This document shows, one piece after another, positions 21,001 to 28,782 of a DNA stretch of 64,000 nucleotides. The stretch covers positions 485,134 through 549,133 of the forward strand of contig NC_009374.1 of assembly GCF_000092065.1 (NCBI RefSeq). The letters are read 5' to 3'. This DNA comes from Ostreococcus lucimarinus CCE9901 (Eukaryota > Chlorophyta > Mamiellophyceae > Mamiellales > Bathycoccaceae). Both the position numbers and the translations under genes were made by a program. The notes beneath the pieces were generated by a model that saw only the letters and a list, made by a program, of their open reading frames with translations, did not search any database and was not told the DNA's origin. Position 1 is the first letter of the stretch. The number at the start of each line of letters is the position of its first letter.

Positions 21001-21286
21001 ACTGTACGATGCCGGCAGCGAAGGCGCGACGGAGCAGAACGCCGTCGCTCTCATCGACGCCCTGTGCGCCATCGCCACTGCAACGAGCACAATGTCCATG
21101 GAGTGTCGGGAGCACGCCCTCGATGCTCTCGTCGCGGCGTCGACGCTCAAGTTCAGCGCCGTGTACCCGAGTCGCCGGCGCGCGCTCGACGCCGCCGTCG
21201 TCGCGTGTGACGATCCTAAACGTCGCGTCCGCCGCGCCGCCGCGCGAGCGCGACAGGTATGGCTCAAATTAATGACCTCTACTTAG
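18080..21286 (+). CDS. MMS19: MMS19 homologue (cytosolic iron-sulfur cluster targeting)
   Basis: 1068 aa of alpha-helical HEAT-like repeats from the ATG at 18080. The N-terminal half shows the MMS19 signatures: a start-region GFLTATEPKPRARATEIL, FFASRLSDFAS, LRQSDREACVRLAIEML, DGEKDPRCVLGLCEVWTLLP, and SYFPVSFKPP. The C-terminal end carries the usual last HEAT repeats. MMS19 is the adaptor of the CIA complex; it delivers Fe-S clusters to DNA polymerases, primase and XPD-type helicases. Around residue 395 there is an insertion containing CCGGGCGGG (19267-19290), an unusual Cys/Gly cluster in a disordered acidic/serine loop. The gene diverges from the kinase (43 bp) and is followed after 44 bp by the CCCH gene on the same strand. 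Confidence 0.9.
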   Translation: MATRDALAAFCAASARDDDATSLADDVALAEIARAIADGARAVLDVVVDLEGFLTATEPKPRARATEILAHVAEECAMTLDDRAVRTLSAFFASRLSDFASTASAARGAEALVKRANAEAIEATSRALFAECDVQGLRQSDREACVRLAIEMLRSAHAGACARGAGDGEPNEALARIIGAFDGEKDPRCVLGLCEVWTLLPGAFERFGEGGKAVYEENAEELYDVAASYFPVSFKPPRGDSIKISRRQLAEAVERAMTASPTFAPWAVAHALESLNPELGPGKMADAARAVRAMGERFGASVMEEYMGIVWQAMRAALAHPNATKMEEDDDVQATTPMAVMTTMFASEFTRGTLARAALTDQCVRDAEVTLRRMANDSSSDDVDGACAMETSDEGCCGGGCGGGSKSSGEEAARGKLVVATASRVLGAVAAATPTLAHDVIHGTLKSLLDAAKIPREIDGLHSSKAAYLALILATPALGGALDCCERNAESSVHMSVLDDESERLVGLFADAALGKIESPSFDEGIVLGLAGLHMLCKFPYRFGLASAESRVAVASKLFDAMMAQHVNESEADIEVRIERSIDALVAAASGADAKLVDAMSTGAVALLADKVTVTNLQTVEATRAIRALCALAAVNQMIRNDVARLFCGVVRDAIEIGSPNAEDLVSAMCRDDDGVLTRFVSSDEAQRACADLTTFCLARDPATTAESTVRVVASAVANCDDATQARFAAEAVALSREKPLMACAVICGLRPQAAFEATHMVAALDELTRSRGDRGFSMFVAAAVGSATHKFPSVDFAPPMEDLTDERTTFVLGACLRARAMRRDDSSPSDALVSCLVRALDDSSSPEASRGAAMALSMAVGFSAAHRDIGLGLKSSTHASEKFLACQRFFTKVAPTLIKGAYEAVGAKRLSRSYAVVKLASGVAPSVALSSQFNLFPLLPDVLHALTVGTLAGDDDAVRAALLLVGARLAEPALYDAGSEGATEQNAVALIDALCAIATATSTMSMECREHALDALVAASTLKFSAVYPSRRRALDAAVVACDDPKRRVRRAAARARQVWLKLMTST

Positions 21287-21330
21287 CGTCATAGCTAGTC
21301 CATTCATCACGCGCGCCTTTAGTCCTAGCG

Positions 21331-21981
21331 ATGCAACGGAACGTTCTCTCGCGTCCCGCTCGCTCGCGTCCCGCTCTCGCGCCGCACACCGCGACTCGCG
21401 GCATGCCGGACGCCGCTGGTTCGCGCGACGACGACGTCGGTGTCCCCATAGAGCGCGATGTCGCCGACGCTCCGTCGACGTCAAAACCCGCGAGCGCGTC
21501 CAAACCGTGCGCGTTCTTCGCCCGAGGTCGTTGCGGTGGTGGAACGCAGTGTCCGTTTTCACACGCGCCGAGCGTCGTGCGCGCGCGCGCGACGCACGCG
21601 TCCAACTGCGGATGCCCGGAGTGCAATCCAATGCGCGCAAAACCGCGCGAAAACGGCGCGAACGACGCCGATGGGGCGGTATCATCGGAGAGCGAGGAGG
21701 AGGGCGCCGTCCCGAACGCCGTCGTCGAGCGCGAGGCGCGCGAACGCGCCGCCGAACGCGCCGAGACGCTGCGGCGATGCGCGACGATCGCGGATGAAAA
21801 TCGGTGCGAATTTTGGCGCGAGTTCCTGCGCGAGGCGAGCTCGGGTCGAGGGAATCGTTTGGTGCCGTATTGGACGCGCGAGGACGACGCGCCGCCGCCG
21901 GCGACCGGACCGCGACCGCGACCGCCGGATGTCGGCGACGCCGACGCGCGCGCGCGCGCGAGACCGCGTCGTTCGATTTAG
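21331..21981 (+). CDS. CCCH-type zinc-finger protein, small
   Basis: 216 aa. One zinc finger of the form C-x7-C-x5-C-x3-H lies at residues 60-78 (C60, C68, C74, H78; CAFFARGRCGGGTQCPFSH). A short Cys cluster SNCGCPECNP follows at residues 91-100, then an acidic/serine linker. A helix at about residues 125-175 ends ENRCEFWREFLREAS. CCCH fingers usually bind RNA. The C-terminus is proline/arginine-rich. It is preceded by MMS19 on the same strand at 44 bp. The Met at residue 25 is a possible alternative start. No specific orthologue is recognised. Confidence 0.7.
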   Translation: MQRNVLSRPARSRPALAPHTATRGMPDAAGSRDDDVGVPIERDVADAPSTSKPASASKPCAFFARGRCGGGTQCPFSHAPSVVRARATHASNCGCPECNPMRAKPRENGANDADGAVSSESEEEGAVPNAVVEREARERAAERAETLRRCATIADENRCEFWREFLREASSGRGNRLVPYWTREDDAPPPATGPRPRPPDVGDADARARARPRRSI

Positions 21982-22173
21982 CGCACTTAGCCTCTGAAAC
22001 CGCACCCTCGCGGTCGTAGCTCACGTTTTAGATTGTAGCGTATCGGCGTCCCGAAGCGCGTCCCGAGGCGCAATTCCACTCAATCGCGCCCGCGCCGCCC
22101 GCACTCGTCGTCGCTCGCGCTCGAACCGCGCGCTCTCGGCGCGCGACGTCGCAGACGCCTCGCCCGCGCCGTC

Positions 22174-22833
22174 ATGTTCGATCTCAAGCAACTGTTCGGC
22201 TTAGCGCCGACGCCCGAACAAAAAACCAAAGAGTGCAAGCTCAAACTGCGCAAACTCCAGCGCGAACTCGAGCAACAGATTCGCGACGTCGAGCGCGCGA
22301 CGACGAAGACGACGAGAGAGATCAAGCTCTGCGCGAAGAGAAACGACCAGAAAAGCGCGCGCGCGCTGGCGAAAGAGATCGTGCAGGCGAGGAAGGCGAT
22401 TGAAAAGTTGTACACGAGCAAGGCGCGCGCGAGCTCGGTGGAACGCGCGCTGACCAGACGGGCGGCGACGCAGACGAGCGTAAAAACGCTCGAACGCTCG
22501 AGCGAAGTGCTGAAAGCGATGAACGCGCTGGTGAAAGTGAGCGCGGTGCGCGATCAGGCGAGAGAATTGAGCCGGGAGATGACGAGGGCGGGGATCATGG
22601 AGGAACTCGTGGAGGAGGCGCTGGCGGATGATTTAGAGGACGAAGACGAGACGGAGCGCGCGATTGAGGATATTTTAAAGGAAATCGCGGGGGAGGTCGT
22701 GTTACCCGACACCGGCGTCGAAGAGAAAGTCACGCGCGAGGCGACGATCGCGGTGGAACCGACGACGACGACGACGACGACGACGACGGAAGATTTAAAG
22801 GCGCGACTCGAGCGCATGCGGCAAGAGGCGTAG
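22174..22833 (+). CDS. VPS24: ESCRT-III subunit VPS24 / CHMP3
   Basis: 219 aa, single exon. Snf7-family helices 1-2 are strongly basic: ECKLKLRKLQRELEQQIRDV, then KSARALAKEIVQARKAIEKL. VPS24-specific segments follow: LERSSEVLKAMNALVKVSAV, LSREMTRAGIMEELVEEAL, and an acidic helix ending AIEDILKEIAGEV. The C-terminus, DLKARLERMRQEA, is a MIM1-type motif for the Vps4 MIT domain. Before it lies a threonine run encoded by an ACG repeat near 22768. VPS24 co-polymerises with VPS2 on SNF7 filaments to drive membrane scission in endosomal sorting, cytokinesis and repair. It is more similar to VPS24 than to VPS2 by the KAMNALVKV block. Followed by a 233-bp gap with no gene evident. Confidence 0.92.
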   Translation: MFDLKQLFGLAPTPEQKTKECKLKLRKLQRELEQQIRDVERATTKTTREIKLCAKRNDQKSARALAKEIVQARKAIEKLYTSKARASSVERALTRRAATQTSVKTLERSSEVLKAMNALVKVSAVRDQARELSREMTRAGIMEELVEEALADDLEDEDETERAIEDILKEIAGEVVLPDTGVEEKVTREATIAVEPTTTTTTTTTEDLKARLERMRQEA

Positions 22834-23066
22834 CGAGTCGCTCGTTCGCGCGTTTCAAACGCAAATCATCGCCGCGCGCGGCGAGCGATCTGTATCATCA
22901 ATCAAAACCATTCTCGCGCTGTGTCTCCACGCATCGACGTCGCGCCTTCGCGCGCGCCCGCGTCGCGCTCGATTCGATTCGCGTCGTCGTCGTCGCCGCG
23001 CTCGACGCATTCAATTCCAAATCTACATTCGCGCGCTCGTCACCGCGTCACACGCGCGCGCGCCCC

Positions 23067-24899
23067 ATGACGCCGCGCGCGCTCGCGAACGCGTCTCCGC
23101 GCGTCGCGCGCGGGCGTCCGCGCGCGTCGACGCGCCGCGATGGACGTCGACGCGCGACCGCGGGCGCAGGGTTCGTTACGCGGACGCGTCGACGCCGCGT
23201 CGCGCGCGCGGCGAACGAGGACGCGGCGAGCGAGCGAACGCGCGCGAACGCGTCCGCGATGCCGTCGAAGACGCTTCGCGGGATGTTCGACGCGGTGCGA
23301 GGGTTCGTGCTGGAACCGTCGCGGGACGGCGGCGAAGCGTCGAGCGGCGGCGCGAGCGGCGGCGCGAGCGCGAGCCGACTGCGAAAAGTCATCGGATCGT
23401 TCGTCATGGACGTTTCGCAATCGTTCGATGAGCTCACGGACGCGCCGTCGATGACGACGGACGGCGCGGCGAATTTGAGGACGACGGCGGCGCGGCGAAG
23501 ACGGGCTCGGACGCTCACGGCGGAGCGACGGCGACGAAGACGCGACGCGAAGACTCGGGATGAGCTGAGCGCGCTCGCGCCCGAGGTTGAGGTTCTGACG
23601 TTGAACGCGGTGCAGAGACGCGCGATCGGGTTGGATTGCGATGAGATGCACTTTGTGCCCGTCGGCGACGCGAGCGGTTGGAGCGCGGCGTTGTTGCGAT
23701 ACAAGGCCAAGGAAGGCGTGGAGACGCGAAGACCGATCGTCATGGTGCCCGGATGCGCGTCAAACGGGATGACATTTGATGTCGATAAGACGGTGAGCTT
23801 ACCCAGGTATCTCACGGAGCGCGGGCACGAGGTTTGGATCGTGGAGACGCGCGGCGTCGGGTACGCGCGCAGATGGACGAGACCGAGGTCGGATTACGTC
23901 GAGGTCGCGCCGCCGACGGACTCGGTCGGCGAAGGAAGCGGTGGTGGAATAGAAATACCGATGATGCGATCGGTGGGATTCGGGCTCTGGGACTTCGACA
24001 CGCTGTTGAATGAAGATTTGTTTTGCTCGTGCGAGTACATCGCCGAAGTCTGTCGCCGTGGGGATTTGGCGGGCGTCGGGCATTCGATGGGTGGAATGCT
24101 CCTCGCCTCGCTTGCGGCCGTAGGACCGAAAGAAAGCGACATCGGGGTGAATTGTTCGTGGTCCATGACTCGCGTGTGCACGATGGCGTCGTGTTTGGAA
24201 TGTTCCTCGGAGAGCGACCCGGAATCGCCGGCGTCGGTGTACGCGCGTTTCGCCGCCTTGGCGGGCCATCTCCCGCGAGGACTCACCGCGAATCCGAGCA
24301 CGACCACCGTGCACTTACCAATAGCGCCCGCAAGCGTAGCCACCGCGGAGGCGTTTCAATTCGTGCTCGGTCCACCGCCTCCCATCGACGGCGACGGCGC
24401 GTCGGCGCCCGATCCCGCCAAGGCGTTTTGGAGAAATTCAGTCTCCCCGGTGACGTGCCATCCCGGCGCCACGGACTCGGAATTCCTTCGACGACTACTA
24501 TTACGAGGCTTCAACAACGTCCCATTGTCGTTGCTGATTCAAATGGCAACACTGTTCACTCCCGGAGGCATGCGCAGCCGCGACCCATCCATGGGCGTCG
24601 ACGAATCGTCGAGCGTGCGCGCCAGAATCGCTCGAGACAGCGAACGATTAAAGTACCTCGACGAGCTCCAGCGCGCGCGCGTGCCTGTTCTCGCCATCGC
24701 CGGGGACGTGGACCCGATTTTTCCCCCGAACCAAGTCAAAGCGTACGCCAGAAAAGTAGACGCCGAGTACCACGTCTTCGGCGACGCGTCGTCGCCGCGC
24801 GACGACCCGGACACCCATTACAGCCACTACGACGTCATCTGTGGCCGACACGCCCCTCACAAAGTCTTCCCCATAGTCGCCGAGTTTCTCGAGCGCTGA
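23067..24899 (+). CDS. Alpha/beta-hydrolase, lipase-like, probably plastid-targeted
   Basis: 610 aa. The first 60 or so residues are Arg/Ala/Thr-rich with almost no acids, consistent with a chloroplast transit peptide. The hydrolase domain starts near residue 200. It has the oxyanion region RPIVMVPGCASNGMTFD and a strand-loop HEVWIVETRGVGY. The nucleophile elbow is GHSMGG (Ser340). A candidate acid lies in AIAGDVDPIFPPNQV, and a candidate histidine in the late HYSHYDVICGRHAPHK. The order Ser-Asp-His fits the fold. Similar enzymes in plants act as plastid lipases or esterases; the substrate cannot be read from sequence. A TGTAA box lies at 24910-24914, 11 nt past the stop. A 105-bp gap separates it from the co-directional beta-propeller gene. 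Confidence 0.8.
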   Translation: MTPRALANASPRVARGRPRASTRRDGRRRATAGAGFVTRTRRRRVARAANEDAASERTRANASAMPSKTLRGMFDAVRGFVLEPSRDGGEASSGGASGGASASRLRKVIGSFVMDVSQSFDELTDAPSMTTDGAANLRTTAARRRRARTLTAERRRRRRDAKTRDELSALAPEVEVLTLNAVQRRAIGLDCDEMHFVPVGDASGWSAALLRYKAKEGVETRRPIVMVPGCASNGMTFDVDKTVSLPRYLTERGHEVWIVETRGVGYARRWTRPRSDYVEVAPPTDSVGEGSGGGIEIPMMRSVGFGLWDFDTLLNEDLFCSCEYIAEVCRRGDLAGVGHSMGGMLLASLAAVGPKESDIGVNCSWSMTRVCTMASCLECSSESDPESPASVYARFAALAGHLPRGLTANPSTTTVHLPIAPASVATAEAFQFVLGPPPPIDGDGASAPDPAKAFWRNSVSPVTCHPGATDSEFLRRLLLRGFNNVPLSLLIQMATLFTPGGMRSRDPSMGVDESSSVRARIARDSERLKYLDELQRARVPVLAIAGDVDPIFPPNQVKAYARKVDAEYHVFGDASSPRDDPDTHYSHYDVICGRHAPHKVFPIVAEFLER

Positions 24900-24909
24900 T
24901 TTCGACGTT

Positions 24910-24914
24910 TGTAA
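24910..24914 (+). terminator. TGTAA polyadenylation-type box after the alpha/beta-hydrolase
   Basis: TGTAA lies 11 nt after the hydrolase stop. Confidence 0.6.
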
Positions 24915-25004
24915 TCGCATCGTATCGAGTCGTCGCGCTTCGCTCGCCTAACCGCCGCGTCGCCGCACACCGCGCCGCTCGCGCGTCCCGCGCGCGGCGC
25001 TCGC

Positions 25005-26417
25005 ATGCGCACCGCGTCGCGCTCGAACGCGAGTGTGCAAACGGTCACGCCCGCGCGTCCCGTTCGCTCGCCCGCGCGTCGCTCGCGTCGCGCGATGACG
25101 GTCGCCGAAGCCGTGCCGCCGCCCCCGAAAGCGAACCAAAGCCAACGCGGCGCGTCCTGGCGCGCCGAACACCGCGAAGCGATCCTGAAGGGCAGCGCGA
25201 GGACGCACGTCAGCGACGCTTCGCCGACGGTGATCGATTTCTTGACGAACGACGACGCGCTGGTGGGACCGAGGAAGTGGTTGGGCGCGGCGACGCGCGC
25301 GGCGACGGGGGACATTTTCGGCGTCCCGAGTCACGCGCGACGGGTGCTCAAAGTGAGCCCTCGAGCGGGGACGGTCGAATTGATCGGTGACGAACTCACG
25401 CCGACGCACTTTAAATTCCTGCGCGGGATCGATGGGAAGAATGGGAAGTGTTACGGTTTGCCGGCGTGGGGCGAGGGCGTGTTGAAAATCGACGCCGAGA
25501 CGGGAGAGACGAGCATGATTGGAAAGTTGCCGGGAGACATGAAGTGGCAGTGGCACGGCGGTTCGTTAGGTCGCGATGGAGCGCTGTACGCGGTGCCGTG
25601 CAACGCGTCGTCCGTCCTGCGGGTGTGCACGAAGACGGAGGAGGTGAGTTTCATCGGCGGCGACGTGATTTCGCCGATGAAGAATAAGTGGTACGGCGGC
25701 ATTCAAGCGCCGGATGGTTCGATTTACGGCGTGCCGTATTGTTCGGATAAAATCATACACATCGTTCCAGAGACACAATCGGTGGAGATGCTCGAACTAC
25801 AAGGAGCGACTTTGGAGCCGAATAGCTACGCTTGGCACGGCGGAATCTTAGCGCCAAATGGCTGCATTTATTGCTTTCCCAGTCACGCTCGTCGCGCGAT
25901 GAAGATTGACTGCGCCACGCGCACGTGCACGCTCATCGGCGACGATCTCGGAGACAAGCGGTACAAATTTGGCGGCGGATGCGTCGGCCCCGACGGCGAC
26001 TCGGTGTACGCGTTTCCGAGCGATTACAAGGCGGTGCTGAAAATCGACACGAGAACCGACCAGACTTCTTTAGTGGGCGAAGGACTACCCGGAATGCTCC
26101 CAGACTTGCTTAACAAGTGGCAAAACGGTGTTCTCGCGGGCGACGGTTACATATACGGAATCCCGTGCGACGCACCGTCTGTGATCCAAATCGACCCCGG
26201 GACGGATTCGGTGCACTTCCTCGGCAACCTGGGCGACTTACCCGACAAATACCAAGGCGGTTTCTTAAATCGCGACGACGGCGTCGTGTACTGCATCCCC
26301 GAAAACGCTGAAAACGTCATGCGCATCTGCCCCGTCGGCAGCGACGCGCACCCACCGCCCCGCAGCGGCTTCGATCACGACGCTCGTCCCGAAAGTCGTC
26401 GCGCGGCGGCGTTGTAA
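25005..26417 (+). CDS. Repeat protein, predicted six- to eight-bladed beta-propeller
   Basis: 470 aa. After a roughly 80-residue N-terminus there are about seven repeats of 45-55 residues. Each follows the pattern W-x-G-G-x-x-x-x-D-G-x-I-Y-G-x-P-x-x-A-x-x-V-L-x-I-D-x-x-T. Examples are WHGGSLGRDGALYAVP, WYGGIQAPDGSIYGVP, WHGGILAPNGCIYCFP, and WQNGVLAGDGYIYGIP. Repeats with this periodicity usually fold as blades of a propeller. The family resembles Kelch/NHL-like proteins common in picoalgae and diatoms, but I do not know a function. The basic N-terminus, MRTASRSNASVQTVTPARP, could be an organelle targeting peptide, with a second Met at residue 31. The stop codon is embedded in a TGTAA box (26413-26417). 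Confidence 0.7.
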   Translation: MRTASRSNASVQTVTPARPVRSPARRSRRAMTVAEAVPPPPKANQSQRGASWRAEHREAILKGSARTHVSDASPTVIDFLTNDDALVGPRKWLGAATRAATGDIFGVPSHARRVLKVSPRAGTVELIGDELTPTHFKFLRGIDGKNGKCYGLPAWGEGVLKIDAETGETSMIGKLPGDMKWQWHGGSLGRDGALYAVPCNASSVLRVCTKTEEVSFIGGDVISPMKNKWYGGIQAPDGSIYGVPYCSDKIIHIVPETQSVEMLELQGATLEPNSYAWHGGILAPNGCIYCFPSHARRAMKIDCATRTCTLIGDDLGDKRYKFGGGCVGPDGDSVYAFPSDYKAVLKIDTRTDQTSLVGEGLPGMLPDLLNKWQNGVLAGDGYIYGIPCDAPSVIQIDPGTDSVHFLGNLGDLPDKYQGGFLNRDDGVVYCIPENAENVMRICPVGSDAHPPPRSGFDHDARPESRRAAAL

Positions 26418-26530
26418 CTAAAGTGTGGTTTCTGAGCCACTTCCCGTTATCCCTTCGCGCGTCTCCGCAGACGCGCGCGCGCGACCGCACGTGCGCGCCG
26501 GCGCGTCGACGCCGATCACGCGCGCGCACC

Positions 26531-28636
26531 ATGCTCCCGTCCTGGCTCGCCGGGAGCTCGAGCGATGAGTACAGCGGCGACGAAAGCGAAGGCCCGCGAT
26601 CGCCGTCGAGGTTGAAACAGATCGGTTCGACGGTGAAACACGAGGCGAAGGACCGCCTGACGAAGCTGGCGCGAAGCGGAACCGCGAGCACGGCGGTGGA
26701 TGGACTCACGGATTTCATCGCGGACCCGAAATCGCACGCGGCGGCGACGAAGATTGGAAATTTGAAGGAAAAGTCCAAGACGCTGTGGACGAACGCGATG
26801 CGGGACGACGAGGCGAAGATTGAAAGGACGAAAAACGCGACGAAAAAGGCGCTGGAGATCACGGAAAAGTTATGCGTGAACGCGGATCCCGATGGTGAAG
26901 TCGCGCACACGTTTGCGGACGCGGCGAGACGGATGAAGGATATCGTGGATACGGGGAAAAACCGCGAAGAGGTGCTCGAGCTGAGCAAGACGCTGGGGAA
27001 GGATGTGTGGGAACGGTTGAGCACGCGAGCGAAAGGAAACGAACACTTCACCGGTATGCGGGGAACCGTGGAAAGGATCGTGAACAGGGTGAAGGGGCTG
27101 ATGCAAAAGTTGCAGGATGAAAAGATGAAGCGAGACGAGGAGGCGGCGATTTCCGCCGTGTTAAACAGCGAGGCGGCGGTCGACGAGATTGATTCGCGGC
27201 TTAAGACGTTGGCCGAGGAGAGTAAAGATGTGTGGAGTGATTTAAAGGCGGATACGCAACTTAGAGCGTTGATTAAGGAGGAAGTCGTGCCGGGCTTCGA
27301 GCGTTTGATTCGCGGAGCGGTGCAGGTTTCGTGCGAGCTCATGTCCAAACTCGAACTCCCGCGCGTGGACGGGGTGTACGATTCCCCGATCGGATCGGTG
27401 TGTTATCACGTAGATAACGTGCACTTCACCGAGTTCCACGTGTCCAAAGAGTCGTTACGGGTGATCAATCACATGGATGAGGACGAACTCGGCGCTGGCT
27501 TGAGCACGACGGTGGAGGTCAGAGACATAAACACCGTCATGCAAAATGTGGAGTTCGCGTATTGCGAATTTCCGCGAAACTGGGGGGTTGTGGACGGTGA
27601 AGGATTATGTACAGTCACAGTGGACGGCGCGAGCGTGGGAATTTCGTACGAAATCATCATCAACACGAATCAGTTGATGAAACTCGTGAACCAAGGAGTC
27701 GAGTTGGCCAAGGACGACGGGAAAATTGCGGAGATGAGAGAGAAGATTGAAGCCAAGATGAAGGAACGTAAAGAGGCGAAAGAGCGAGAGGCGGCGCGGG
27801 CGCAGGCGGCGAAACCGGCGGCGACAACACCCGTTAAAATCGAGAAGTGCGCGTCAATCGATTCGGACCGCGAAGAGTTCGGTTCACCCACGGGAGAGGT
27901 TGATGCGCTAGGTTCCGCGCTCGATCGCGCGTTTGGTGGTGGTATGTTCAGCGACGCGCACGACGATGTAGACTCGCCGCCGTTATCGCCGACGTCGCCG
28001 ACGTTTCACGACGCCACGGACGACGCTCGTATCTTGGGGGCCAAGGAAAAGCTGATTCGCAATCGCAAGGTGGTGAGTGAAATCTTAGGTGACGACTTTT
28101 TGGGCGAAGAACCCGTGTTAGAGCTTCGCGTACACACGACGCACATCTCAGTCGGCGAGCTGGACGTGCAAATTAGCGGCACGTCCGCGGCGTGGTTGTA
28201 CAACATGATTGCTCTCGTCCTGACGCAACAGCTTCGCGGAACGATTGAGGAGAAAATCAACAACATAACGGTCAAACAGCTCGCGCGAGTGAGCGGTGCC
28301 GTTTCCGCGTACAGCGCTGGTCTAATTGAGGTTTCCATCTACCAAGACGACGAATCGGACGACGACATCGGCTCGATGTTATCCGGCGTCACGGGCTCGC
28401 TTCGCGAGAATCCGGGCGTCTGGGGCGAAGACTGGAGATGTTCGCACTGCCCAGGTGAAGCCCCCGAACACGTCGAAGCGCGACGCAAGTTTGGTTCTCG
28501 ATCGCATTCAAAAGCCTCTTTCGAGGGTTTGGACGAAATCGTCGAAGAAGCTGACGCGATCGAGCGCGCGGAGGCCGCGCGCCGGTCGCTCGAAGACGAG
28601 GACGTCGACTGGCACGACATCGCGAGTCCGATGTGA
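26531..28636 (+). CDS. Unknown protein with possible TULIP-like lipid-binding segments
   Basis: 701 aa from the ATG at 26531 (an earlier Met at 26423 would add an arginine-rich stretch). Residues about 20-230 are helical and charged. Residues about 230-400 look like mixed beta structure: VDGVYDSPIGSVCYHVDNVH, FAYCEFPRNWGVVDGEG. A charged helix follows at about 420-460, then a Ser/Pro/Asp linker. A second beta-rich part carries VLELRVHTTHISVGELDV and the helix SAAWLYNMIALVLTQQLRGT, leading to IEEKINNITVKQL. The AWLYNM...IEEKIN pattern resembles the C-terminal helix of BPI/LBP (TULIP) lipid-binding domains, and the N-terminal half resembles fungal HAM1-like proteins. Both comparisons are from memory and weak. 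It would suggest a lipid-transfer or membrane-contact role. A cysteine pair, WRCSHCPGE, lies near the C-terminus. Confidence 0.6.
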   Translation: MLPSWLAGSSSDEYSGDESEGPRSPSRLKQIGSTVKHEAKDRLTKLARSGTASTAVDGLTDFIADPKSHAAATKIGNLKEKSKTLWTNAMRDDEAKIERTKNATKKALEITEKLCVNADPDGEVAHTFADAARRMKDIVDTGKNREEVLELSKTLGKDVWERLSTRAKGNEHFTGMRGTVERIVNRVKGLMQKLQDEKMKRDEEAAISAVLNSEAAVDEIDSRLKTLAEESKDVWSDLKADTQLRALIKEEVVPGFERLIRGAVQVSCELMSKLELPRVDGVYDSPIGSVCYHVDNVHFTEFHVSKESLRVINHMDEDELGAGLSTTVEVRDINTVMQNVEFAYCEFPRNWGVVDGEGLCTVTVDGASVGISYEIIINTNQLMKLVNQGVELAKDDGKIAEMREKIEAKMKERKEAKEREAARAQAAKPAATTPVKIEKCASIDSDREEFGSPTGEVDALGSALDRAFGGGMFSDAHDDVDSPPLSPTSPTFHDATDDARILGAKEKLIRNRKVVSEILGDDFLGEEPVLELRVHTTHISVGELDVQISGTSAAWLYNMIALVLTQQLRGTIEEKINNITVKQLARVSGAVSAYSAGLIEVSIYQDDESDDDIGSMLSGVTGSLRENPGVWGEDWRCSHCPGEAPEHVEARRKFGSRSHSKASFEGLDEIVEEADAIERAEAARRSLEDEDVDWHDIASPM

Positions 28637-28782
28637 GCGTCGTCCTCCGAGTCAACCTAGCATGTTATTGAAATCGTAATTTGAATTCACTTCGCATCGC
28701 GTCGGTTCCGTCGCCGTCGCGCGCGCGTCACCAACCTTTTCGAACGTCGTCGCCTCTCGCGCCAGTCGTCGCCTCTCGCGCG

